Origin: Sphingobium sp.
GTDB lineage: Bacteria; Pseudomonadota; Alphaproteobacteria; Sphingomonadales; Sphingomonadaceae
Direction of reading: 5' to 3'
Assembly: GCA_020051025.1 (NCBI GenBank)
Contig: JAGVJS010000077.1
Span: forward strand, 1-8,883
DNA length: 8,883 nt
A program made the position numbers and the translations under genes. Numbering within the stretch: position 1 is the stretch's first letter; every line of letters starts with the position of its first letter. The notes under the pieces are model-generated. The model did not search any database, was not told where the DNA came from, and saw nothing but the letters and a program-made list of their open reading frames with translations. This document shows positions 1 to 6,092 of the stretch, piece after piece.

Positions 1-1208
1 ACCTGTTCCACGCACTGCTGCTGTTCGGCATGGGACTAGTTACGGCCGCCTCCCCGCTGATCGCCAGCGAGCGGGGCCGCCGTCGTCACAGCGTCCGCGA
101 CGTGCGCCGCACGGTTCAACAGACGCTGCGCGCCGCGCTCTTCTTCGTGCTGCCGGCCTGGGCGCTGCTATGGCAGTGCGAGACGATCCTGCTCGCCATG
201 GGGCAGGATGCCGATCTGGCGCGAGAGGCCGGGCATCTGATGCACGGTCTGCAATGGGCGCTGCTCCCCTTCCTCGGCTTCACCACGCTGCGCAACTTCA
301 TCGCCGCGCTGGAACGTCCGATCTGGGGTCTCATCATCATGCTGGCCGCCATTCCCTTCAATGTGCTGATGGGCTGGGCGCTGATCTTCGGCCATCTGGG
401 CCTTCCCGCGCTCGGCCTGTTCGGCGCTGGCCTGGCCAGCACGATATCGTCCAGCTTCCTCTTCTTCGGCCTGCTGACCGTCATTCTGGTCGATCGCCGG
501 TTCCGCCGCTACAGCCTGATGGGCCGTTTCTGGACCCGCGACCGCGAGCGCCATCGGCAGGTCTGGGCGCTCGGCCTGCCGATCGCCATCACGCTCGGCT
601 TCGAAACGACGGTGTTCAACGCATCGGCGTTCCTCATGGGCCTCATCAACCGGGACTCGCTCGCCGCCCATGCGGTCGCGATCCAGATCGCCGCTCTGGT
701 CTTCATGGTGCCGATGGGCATCGGCCAGGCCGCGACCATCCGCGTCGGCATCGCCTACGGTCGGCGCGATCATGCCGGCATCGGCCGGGCCGGCTGGCTG
801 GCGCTGATGATCGGCACAGGCTTTGCCTGCTGCGCCGCCGCTTTGCTGATCCTGATGCCGCGCACTTTGGTATCGGCCTTCCTCGACCTGTCCAACCCGG
901 CCAATACCCGCACGGCAGCGCTGGCGGTCAGCTTCCTTGCCGTCGCCGCGCTGTTCCAACTGGTCGATGCGGCACAGGCGGTCGGCGCGGGCGTGCTGCG
1001 CGGGGTGCAGGATACGACGGTGCCGATGATCTTCGCGCTGATCGGATACTGGATCGTCGGCCTTGGAGTCGGCACCCTGCTCGCCTTCCCGCTTGGCATG
1101 GAGGGGCTGGGCATCTGGTTTGGCCTGGCCAGCGGGCTGGGCGCGGTGGCTGTGCTGCTCATAGGCCGCTGGACGCTGCGCGAACGGCTCGGGCTGCTGC
1201 CGGCCTAA
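1..1208 (+). CDS. MATE family efflux transporter, NorM-like (5' partial)
   Basis: This is a multidrug and toxic-compound extrusion transporter of the inner membrane, a family that exports cationic drugs or metabolites in exchange for Na+ or H+. The reading frame is already open at position 3, where it reads LFHALLLFG before the first ATG at 30, so that ATG is internal and the true start lies before the window. About 402 residues are visible against roughly 450-480 for the family, so only about the first one or two membrane segments are missing. The protein is a series of hydrophobic helices separated by short basic loops. Family-like stretches include PMGIGQAATIRVG in the middle and GAGVLRGVQDTTVPM in the C-terminal half, both typical of NorM-type proteins. 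It ends with a basic tail and a TAA stop at 1206-1208. The substrate cannot be deduced. The next gene on the same strand follows after 90 bases and may or may not be co-transcribed. Confidence 0.9.
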   Translation, partial: LFHALLLFGMGLVTAASPLIASERGRRRHSVRDVRRTVQQTLRAALFFVLPAWALLWQCETILLAMGQDADLAREAGHLMHGLQWALLPFLGFTTLRNFIAALERPIWGLIIMLAAIPFNVLMGWALIFGHLGLPALGLFGAGLASTISSSFLFFGLLTVILVDRRFRRYSLMGRFWTRDRERHRQVWALGLPIAITLGFETTVFNASAFLMGLINRDSLAAHAVAIQIAALVFMVPMGIGQAATIRVGIAYGRRDHAGIGRAGWLALMIGTGFACCAAALLILMPRTLVSAFLDLSNPANTRTAALAVSFLAVAALFQLVDAAQAVGAGVLRGVQDTTVPMIFALIGYWIVGLGVGTLLAFPLGMEGLGIWFGLASGLGAVAVLLIGRWTLRERLGLLPA

Positions 1209-1298
1209 CGTTTCGTCGCAGCGATTGCACGGCAGGGACATGGTGCAGCGCACAAAGCAATTGAAAGAATCGCGCAAATCGGTCAGGGAAGCGAAATC

Positions 1299-1619
1299 AT
1301 GCAAGCCCCGACCGAGATTTTTGAAGCGATCGCGCTCCAGAAGTGCCTGAAGGTGACCTATAACAAGATGGTCGTCACCCTGGCACCGCACATCCTCTAC
1401 ACGCGCCATGATGAAATGTTCATCGACGCCGTGACCACCGACCGCAACGGTACGCCCCCGCGCGAACTGAAGCTGGGCACGTTCAAGCTGGTCGGCCTGT
1501 CGGACATTCAGGTGCTGGATGAGGCGTTCGAGGCGATGTACGGCCTCTACAACGAAAGCGACGACAAATATAAGGGCAAGACCCTGTTTGCCGTAACGCC
1601 GGAAAGCCAGGCGGCCTGA
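1299..1619 (+). CDS. Small conserved-type hypothetical protein, possible stand-alone WYL-like domain
   Basis: This encodes a 106-residue soluble protein without a signal peptide or membrane segment. The ATG at 1299 is preceded by a good ribosome binding site, AGGGAAG at 1285-1291 with 7 bases of spacing. Residues from about 18 to 75 run as alternating hydrophobic/polar strands: a Tyr-containing strand (KVTYNKM), a proline-histidine turn (LAPHILYTRHDEMFIDAV), a linker (DRNGTPPRE), then TFKLVGLSDIQVLDEAF. This order resembles the core of WYL domains, small SH3-like barrels that bind ligands or nucleic acids and usually sit behind a helix-turn-helix. No DNA-binding domain is present here. The resemblance is by eye and the function is unknown. 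The C-terminal 30 residues carry an acidic/basic patch (NESDDKYKGK) before a short hydrophobic strand. The gene stops 25 bases short of the convergent bluB end. Confidence 0.75.
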   Translation: MQAPTEIFEAIALQKCLKVTYNKMVVTLAPHILYTRHDEMFIDAVTTDRNGTPPRELKLGTFKLVGLSDIQVLDEAFEAMYGLYNESDDKYKGKTLFAVTPESQAA

Positions 1620-1627
1620 TTTCCGGC
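1598..1627. terminator. Possible hairpin at the convergent gene ends
   Basis: A perfect 8-bp inverted repeat, GCCGGAAA at 1598-1605 and TTTCCGGC at 1620-1627, encloses a 14-base loop and spans the stop codon of the 106-residue gene. A smaller repeat, CGCTG/CAGCG, follows between it and the end of bluB. The position between two convergent genes fits a bidirectional terminator. However, there is no T-run on either strand, so it would not be a standard intrinsic terminator. Confidence 0.25.
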
Positions 1628-1644
1628 TGGCGTCGCTGCGCCGG

Positions 1645-2313
1645 TCAGCGTTCGATGACGCGATCGGCCAGCGGCTCGCGCGCTTGCCATCCGCGCTTTT
1701 CCAGTTCCGGCGTCTGCCCCTGCTCGGCCGGATAGCCGATGCACAGCAACGCGATCAGCGACCAGTCCGCCGGCACGTCCAGCATCGCCGCCGCCGTGCG
1801 CGGCTGCACGATCGACACCCAGCCAAGGCCGATACCCCGCACCCGCGCCGCCAGCCAGAGCGTATGGATCGCCAATACAGTCGAATAGCGCAGCATTTCC
1901 GGCATGGTGGCAATGCCCAGCCCATGGCCGGCGACCGGCACTTCGTCGCAGAAGACAGCCAGTAGCTCAGGCGCCTCCCGCACCCCATGCAGCTTCAGAG
2001 CCAGATAGCTGTCGCGCTGGCCCTTGTCCGCATACTGGGCTGATGCGGCGCGGCTCTCCACATCGATATGGTCGGCCAGCGCAGCACGAATGGCGGGGCT
2101 GCGCACATGGACAAAGCGCCAGGGCTGGGCATTGCCCACCGATGGCGCGAGGCAGGCGCTGCGCAGCAGGACATGCATATCCGCCGCCGCCACCGGACGC
2201 TGATCGAAATGGCGCACATCGCGTCGCCATTGCAGCAGCGTTTCCAGCTGCGCCGCAAAATCCGGGCCAAAGACAGGCGCCTGCCCCTGCCCCTCTTCGC
2301 CGGACGTCATCAT
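1645..2313 (-). CDS. bluB: 5,6-dimethylbenzimidazole synthase (BluB)
   Basis: BluB is a nitroreductase-fold enzyme that uses O2 to fragment reduced FMN into 5,6-dimethylbenzimidazole, the lower ligand of vitamin B12. With the ATG at 2313 it is 222 residues, a normal length. Family motifs are WRRDVRHF (29-36), PSVGNAQPWRF (57-67), LKLHGVREAPELLAVF (106-121), GLGIATMPEMLRYS (131-144) and GWVSI (164-168). Asp32 and Ser167 fall exactly where I recall the functionally important Asp32 and Ser167 of Sinorhizobium meliloti BluB. The start was chosen because ATG 2313-2311 overlaps the permease TGA (2312-2310) as ATGA, which implies translational coupling; a GTG at 2364 would add 17 atypical residues inside the permease. 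The ribosome binding site is weak, again fitting coupling. The gene is third in the ATPase-permease-bluB chain. No other cobalamin gene and no cobalamin riboswitch is visible in the window. Confidence 0.88.
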   Translation of the reverse strand: MMTSGEEGQGQAPVFGPDFAAQLETLLQWRRDVRHFDQRPVAAADMHVLLRSACLAPSVGNAQPWRFVHVRSPAIRAALADHIDVESRAASAQYADKGQRDSYLALKLHGVREAPELLAVFCDEVPVAGHGLGIATMPEMLRYSTVLAIHTLWLAARVRGIGLGWVSIVQPRTAAAMLDVPADWSLIALLCIGYPAEQGQTPELEKRGWQAREPLADRVIER

Positions 2314-3080
2314 TTCTTCAGCCGATAGCCCGTACGGAACATCCAGCCAATGATAGCGATGCACAGGATCAGCATCGCCGCGACGAACGCCAGACTATAT
2401 TCGATGCCCACATCGCCCCGACCGAAAAAAGTCCAGCGAAAGCCCGAGATCAGATAGACGATCGGGTTGAACAGGGTCATCGTGCGCCATGGGTCCGCCA
2501 GCATATGTACCGAATAGAAGGCCCCCCCCAAGAAGGTCAGCGGCGTCACCACCAGCAGCGGGATGACCTGCAACTGCTCGAACCCCTGCGCCCATATCCC
2601 CAATATGAAGCCGAACAGGCAGAAGCTGATCGCGATCAGGATCATGAAGCCCGCCATGGCAAAGGGGTGGGCGACATGGATATCGACGAACAGATGCGCG
2701 GTCAGGAATATGATTGTGCCCACCATCAGCGACTTGGTCGCCGCCGCGCCGACATAGGCGATCACCGTTTCCGTCGCGGAGATGGGCGCCGACAGCAGTT
2801 CATAGATGGTGCCGCTATATTTGGGCATGTAGATGCCGAAACTCGCGTTGAAGATGCTTTCGGTCAGCATCGACATCATGATGAGGCCCGGCACGATGAA
2901 CGCGCCATAGGCGATGCCGTCCACCTCCGTCATGCGCGATCCGATCGCGCCGCCGAACACAACGAAATAGAGCGTGGTGGTGATGACCGGCACCAGCAGC
3001 CCGGTCAGCCAGGTACGGCGAAACCGGTGCAGCTCAAACTTGTAGATGGACGCGATGGCGTGGAAATTCTGGAGGCTCAT
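2310..3080 (-). CDS. ABC-2 type transporter permease (YadH-like)
   Basis: This is the membrane subunit of an ABC exporter, 256 residues, with about six hydrophobic segments near residues 24-46, 57-74, 106-130, 140-163, 170-192 and 229-250. The cytoplasmic stretch [14 protein letters not shown] (88-101) and the segment [16 protein letters not shown] (179-194), followed by [12 protein letters not shown], are characteristic of the ABC-2 family that includes YadH, NodJ and DrrB. The ATG at 3080 overlaps the upstream ATPase stop by four bases (ATGA). It has an AGGAG site at 3093-3089 with 8 bases of spacing, so the start is well supported. The gene in turn overlaps bluB by ATGA. Codons for Gly185-Gly186-Ala187 contain a run of eight G (+ strand C run 2522-2529), a possible slippage site. 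The partner ATPase is the gene just upstream. The substrate is not known; YadGH-type exporters are poorly characterised. Confidence 0.92.
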   Translation of the reverse strand: MSLQNFHAIASIYKFELHRFRRTWLTGLLVPVITTTLYFVVFGGAIGSRMTEVDGIAYGAFIVPGLIMMSMLTESIFNASFGIYMPKYSGTIYELLSAPISATETVIAYVGAAATKSLMVGTIIFLTAHLFVDIHVAHPFAMAGFMILIAISFCLFGFILGIWAQGFEQLQVIPLLVVTPLTFLGGAFYSVHMLADPWRTMTLFNPIVYLISGFRWTFFGRGDVGIEYSLAFVAAMLILCIAIIGWMFRTGYRLKK

Positions 3081-4009
3081 ACAGCCTTCTCCTGATGGAC
3101 GAGGCTCACGAAGATGTCCTCCAGGCTGCTCTGCTTGGTGTTGAGATCCTTGTAGCCGATGCCAAGGTCGCCCAGCTTGCGCAGCAGCGAGGACACGCCG
3201 GTCCGTTCCGCCTGGGTATCGAAAATATACTCCATCTCATGGCCATCCGCGTGCAACGTGACATGCCATTCGGCCAGTTCGGCCGGCACCGCCTTCATCG
3301 GATCGGCCAGCACCACGGTCAGCGTCTTCTTGCCCAGCTTCTTCATCAGCGCGGTCTTTTCCTCGACCAGCATCAACGCGCCCTTGTTGATCACGCCCAC
3401 CCGGTCGGCCATTTCCTCGGCCTCCTCGATATAATGGGTGGTCAGGATGATGGTCACGCCGGTCTGGCGCAGTTCCCCGATCAGCTTCCACATGTCGCGG
3501 CGCAGTTCGACGTCAACGCCCGCGGTCGGCTCGTCCAGGAACAGCACGCGCGGCTCGTGGCTCAGCGCCTTGGCGATCATGACGCGGCGCTTCATGCCGC
3601 CCGACAGTTCGATGATGCGGTTGTTGCGCTTGTCCCACAACGACAGGTCGCGCAGGATTTTCTCTACATAGGCGTCGTTGCGTGGCAGGCCGAACAGCCC
3701 GCGGCTCAGGCGCACCGTGTCGATCACCTGTTCGAACTGATCGGTGTGCAGTTCCTGCGGCACCAGCCCGATCGCAGTGCGCGCGCCACGATAATCGCGC
3801 ACGATATCATGGCCGGCCACGGTAACGCTGCCGCCACTCGCACGAGCGATGCCACAGATGATGGAGATCATCGTCGTCTTGCCGGCACCGTTCGGCCCCA
3901 GCAGCGCGAAAATCTCCCCTTCCTCGATATTCAGGTCGACGCCCTTCAGCGCCTCGAAACCCGACGCATAGCGTTTCGTCAGGCCTTTAATCTCTATGAT
4001 GGATGCCAT
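3077..4009 (-). CDS. ABC transporter ATP-binding protein (YadG-like)
   Basis: This is the nucleotide-binding subunit that powers the adjacent ABC-2 permease. It has 310 residues with all motifs intact: Walker [10 protein letters not shown] (38-46), Q-loop Gln85, signature LSGGM (135-139), Walker B VLFLDE (155-160) with the D-loop AGVD just after, and the switch His192 in [12 protein letters not shown]-terminal extension of about 90 residues beyond the ATPase core matches the length seen in YadG/DrrA/CcmA-type exporters. The ATG at 4009 starts [14 protein letters not shown], which is the usual N-terminus. A purine-rich GAGGGG lies upstream but further than ideal. The gene begins the chain and ends in an ATGA overlap with the permease. 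A 70-base gap separates it from the methyltransferase, so it could have its own promoter or be read from upstream. Confidence 0.95.
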   Translation of the reverse strand: MASIIEIKGLTKRYASGFEALKGVDLNIEEGEIFALLGPNGAGKTTMISIICGIARASGGSVTVAGHDIVRDYRGARTAIGLVPQELHTDQFEQVIDTVRLSRGLFGLPRNDAYVEKILRDLSLWDKRNNRIIELSGGMKRRVMIAKALSHEPRVLFLDEPTAGVDVELRRDMWKLIGELRQTGVTIILTTHYIEEAEEMADRVGVINKGALMLVEEKTALMKKLGKKTLTVVLADPMKAVPAELAEWHVTLHADGHEMEYIFDTQAERTGVSSLLRKLGDLGIGYKDLNTKQSSLEDIFVSLVHQEKAV

Positions 4010-4040
4010 GGATGGCTCTGCCCCTCTTCGCTTCGCCGCG

Positions 4041-4068
4041 AAGATAGGAGGCAGATTGCGCAGTGCAA
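4041..4068 (-). promoter_or_regulatory. Weak candidate promoter for the ABC-bluB operon
   Basis: On the minus strand TTGCAC (4068-4063) and TATCTT (4046-4041) are separated by 16 bases, a loose match to -35 and -10 boxes. They lie in the 70-base gap before the ABC ATPase. A 7-bp hairpin, TCTTCGC/GCGAAGA at 4025-4044, sits immediately downstream in the would-be 5' leader. Matches are imperfect and sphingomonad promoters are variable, so this is only a suggestion. Confidence 0.2.
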
Positions 4069-4079
4069 CCTATCCCGCC

Positions 4080-4709
4080 TTATTCTCCACGCCGGAAGAA
4101 GCTGAACACCGTGGCGGGCGGGAAATTGCGCACTGTCTGGCCGGCGCGTACGACGTCCAGCCCGAGCGCTTCCATCACATCGCGATTGACCGGCGGGCGC
4201 ATCGAATAGGTGAACTGCACGAAGCTGCCGCCCGGCCGCAGCATGCGGAAGGATTCGGACAATATGTCGAAATGCATGTAGCGATCCATCGCCAGCAGCG
4301 GCAGGCCGCTCACCACGGTCTGATAATCGCCAGGTTGCCCGGCGGTCGCGGTCGATACGATCTGCGCCGGCGTTTCCAGAATCGACACCTGCGGAAAATG
4401 ACGACGCAGCCCGCGCGCGAAGGCAGGGTTGATCTCCACCACCTCCAGCTTTTCCGGTGGCAGACCGGTTTCCAATATGGCGCGAGTGAATACGCCAGTG
4501 CCGCCGCCCAGTTCGAGCACGCGACCATCCTGCGGGTCGATCTGCGCCACCATCAGGCGCGCGAGATAGCGGCTGGATGGCACCACCGACGCGGTCTGGC
4601 GCGGCTTCTTCACCCAAGCGGCGAGAAAATCCAGATATTCTGTGGCGCGGGCGCGAAACTCGCCACTTGGCAGGGCGATCGCCCGGCTGCGCTTGGGCTT
4701 ATGCTGCAT
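4080..4709 (-). CDS. Class I SAM-dependent methyltransferase, phospholipid N-methyltransferase-like
   Basis: From the ATG at 4709 this is a 209-residue soluble protein with a Rossmann-type methyltransferase core. Residues 37-50 read as RQTASVVPSSRYLA, motif I is VLELGGGTG (64-72), and the acidic residue that holds the SAM ribose is Glu92 in VVEINP. SGLPLL (134-139) is in the motif IV position, followed by LRPGGSFVQFTYS (157-169), and the C-terminus has RNFPPATVFSF (194-204). This pattern matches the COG3963 group described as phospholipid N-methyltransferases (PmtA-like), which methylate phosphatidylethanolamine at the membrane. Related rRNA-dimethylase-like members exist, so the substrate is not proven. 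The start is uncertain: a TTG at 4742 would add 11 residues, but it abuts the Shine-Dalgarno-like AAGGGAG with no spacing. The ATG at 4709 gives a more family-like N-terminus but has only a weak site of its own. Confidence 0.85.
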   Translation of the reverse strand: MQHKPKRSRAIALPSGEFRARATEYLDFLAAWVKKPRQTASVVPSSRYLARLMVAQIDPQDGRVLELGGGTGVFTRAILETGLPPEKLEVVEINPAFARGLRRHFPQVSILETPAQIVSTATAGQPGDYQTVVSGLPLLAMDRYMHFDILSESFRMLRPGGSFVQFTYSMRPPVNRDVMEALGLDVVRAGQTVRNFPPATVFSFFRRGE

Positions 4710-4749
4710 AAGCGTGATGCGACCGCTTTCTATCCATCCCAACTCCCTT
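4699..4749 (-). promoter_or_regulatory. Strong ribosome binding site leading a 12-codon mini-ORF over the methyltransferase start
   Basis: AAGGGAG (4749-4743) is five bases before an ATG at 4737. That ATG opens a 12-codon frame ending in TAA at 4701-4699, in a different frame from the methyltransferase. The mini-ORF therefore overlaps the probable methyltransferase ATG at 4709 and ends ten bases past the start of that codon. This could be a leader peptide that couples translation. Alternatively the ribosome binding site may serve a non-standard methyltransferase start, or the arrangement may be chance. Confidence 0.25.
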
Positions 4750-4768
4750 AGCGAGGTGAAGAGGCGGC

Positions 4769-4794
4769 GTCGATTGACTTTCGTCTGTCGATTG
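4769..4794. repeat. Direct repeat of GTCGATTG
   Basis: The 8-mer GTCGATTG occurs at 4769-4776 and again at 4787-4794, an 18-base period, within the 120- to 150-base gap between the dipeptidase stop and the methyltransferase start. The repeats could be a binding site for a regulator of the methyltransferase. No clear -35/-10 pair was found in this gap and no protein can be assigned. Confidence 0.3.
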
Positions 4795-4862
4795 CGCCGC
4801 CCGTCTTCAACTTTGGACCGGCTGTCGAAATCCTGCCACAGTAGGACGGCCGTGCGCCCCCT

Positions 4863-6092
4863 TTACCTGCTCTTCCCCGCCTCATTCGCGGCCAACACGC
4901 GCAGCAGATTGCCGGACCAGATCTTCTGGATATCGGCCTCGCTATAGCCGGCCTTCAGCAGCGCGGCGGTGATCCTGGGCAGGTCGACCACATCCTCCAT
5001 GCCGACCACGCCGCCGCCGCCATCCCAGTCGGCACCGATGCCGACATGGTCCGGCCCCACCACTTCAAGCGCATGCAGCATATGCGCCATGAAATCGTCG
5101 AAGGTCGGGCGATCCGTATCGGGATAAAGCCGGTCGATCTCCTGCCGCTTGGCCAGCAGTTCGGCGCGCTTTTCCGGCGACAGCCTGGCGTCCTCGCGCA
5201 ACTGGCCGAACAGCGCCTTCAACGCCTCCTGCCGCTGCGGATTGGGCTGCGACTTGCGCAGATAGGCGCCATAGGCGTTCATCTGAATCACGCCGTCCCT
5301 GGCCGCCAGTGCCTTGAGATGCGCGTCGTCAATGTTGCGCGGATGATCATAGACCGCCTTGCAGCCCGAATGGGTCAGGATGACCGGCGTGGTCGACAGC
5401 GCCAGCAGATCGTCCAGCACCTGATCGGAGCTGTGCGACGCATCGGGCACGATGCCGAGGCGATTCATCTCCTTCAGCAACGCCTTGCCCAGCGGGCTAA
5501 GGCCGCCGAAGCGCGGTTTGCCCGACGGGTCGGTGCTGCTGTCGGCAAACTGGTTATGCGCGAAATGGGCAAAGCCCGATATCCGCACGCCGATGTCGTA
5601 GAAGGTCTTGAGCAGGGTGACGTCCTCACCCAGCGGATAGGCGTTTTCGATCGACAGATAGACGACCCGCTTGCCCGCTGCCGCGATCGGCGCGGCGTCC
5701 TTCGCCTCTGTCGCCAGCGCGAAATTAGCCGGGTCCGCTGCCACCATGTTGCGGATCGACAGCCCGCGCAGGATCGCAAAGTCGCGCGCCTTGCGAAAAC
5801 CCTCGATCGTCACCGGCCCCTGCCCTGTATAGATGGCCCAGAACCCGCCATCCAGACCACCCTTCTTCATCCGCGGCAGGTCGACCTGGGTATAATCGCC
5901 ATGGACGTCATGCCCCTCCTCGATCGACCAGCCGGGCAGGTCGAGCGACGCGGGCGTATCGAGATGACTGTCGAGCGTCAGCAGCTTCTGGTGCAGCTGA
6001 TACTCTTTCTTCGTGACGACAGGCGCCTCCGCCTGCGCGGTCAGCGGGAGCAGCGCCGCCAGCGCTGCCCCCATCATCAAAACAGCCCGCAT
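4863..6092 (-). CDS. Secreted M19-family (membrane-dipeptidase-type) dipeptidase
   Basis: This is a zinc dipeptidase of the renal dipeptidase family, 409 residues, which cleaves dipeptides, often with relaxed stereochemistry at the C-terminal residue and sometimes beta-lactam-like bonds. An N-terminal signal peptide (hydrophobic residues 3-18, likely cleavage after AQA, residue 21) predicts export to the periplasm. Compared with human dipeptidase the metal ligands are all present: His43 and Asp45 in DSHLDTP, the bridging Glu149 in SIEN, His220 in DASHSS and His241 in LTHSGC. The substrate-binding Arg252 in HPRN and the catalytic Asp355 in GIGADWDG are also present. A charged segment at about 285-330 enlarges the region before the last motif. 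The ATG at 6092 shares its A with the receptor stop codon (TGATG), so translation is probably coupled to the receptor. Its own ribosome binding site is weak. The natural substrate is unknown. Confidence 0.95.
   Translation of the reverse strand: MRAVLMMGAALAALLPLTAQAEAPVVTKKEYQLHQKLLTLDSHLDTPASLDLPGWSIEEGHDVHGDYTQVDLPRMKKGGLDGGFWAIYTGQGPVTIEGFRKARDFAILRGLSIRNMVAADPANFALATEAKDAAPIAAAGKRVVYLSIENAYPLGEDVTLLKTFYDIGVRISGFAHFAHNQFADSSTDPSGKPRFGGLSPLGKALLKEMNRLGIVPDASHSSDQVLDDLLALSTTPVILTHSGCKAVYDHPRNIDDAHLKALAARDGVIQMNAYGAYLRKSQPNPQRQEALKALFGQLREDARLSPEKRAELLAKRQEIDRLYPDTDRPTFDDFMAHMLHALEVVGPDHVGIGADWDGGGGVVGMEDVVDLPRITAALLKAGYSEADIQKIWSGNLLRVLAANEAGKSR

Noticed and set aside
168..1409. Long minus-strand open frame opposite the MATE gene
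   Set aside because: The translation is highly charged and low in complexity (Asp/Gln/Arg/Ala), and it also crosses the start of the 106-residue gene on the other strand.
2314..2364. GTG start for bluB at 2364
   Set aside because: It would add 17 residues overlapping the permease and unlike BluB N-termini. The ATGA overlap at 2313 and the D32/S167 positions favour the ATG.
4025..4044. Hairpin TCTTCGC/GCGAAGA as a terminator of the methyltransferase gene
   Set aside because: On the minus strand it is followed by GGGGC rather than a T-run. It may be a leader structure but does not qualify as an intrinsic terminator.
4010..4079. Possible cobalamin riboswitch in front of the operon containing bluB
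   Set aside because: The gap is only 70 bases, too short for the roughly 200-base element, and no B12-box-like conserved core was recognised.
2043..4105. Two long + strand frames (2043-3095 and 3095-4105) opposite bluB, the permease and the ATPase
   Set aside because: They are antisense to three well-supported genes, and their translations are Arg/His/Gln/Asp-rich without motifs.
4800..4862. Terminator after the dipeptidase
   Set aside because: Only a weak short repeat (GTCCT/AGGAT region) was seen, with poor stem and T-run, so no call was made.
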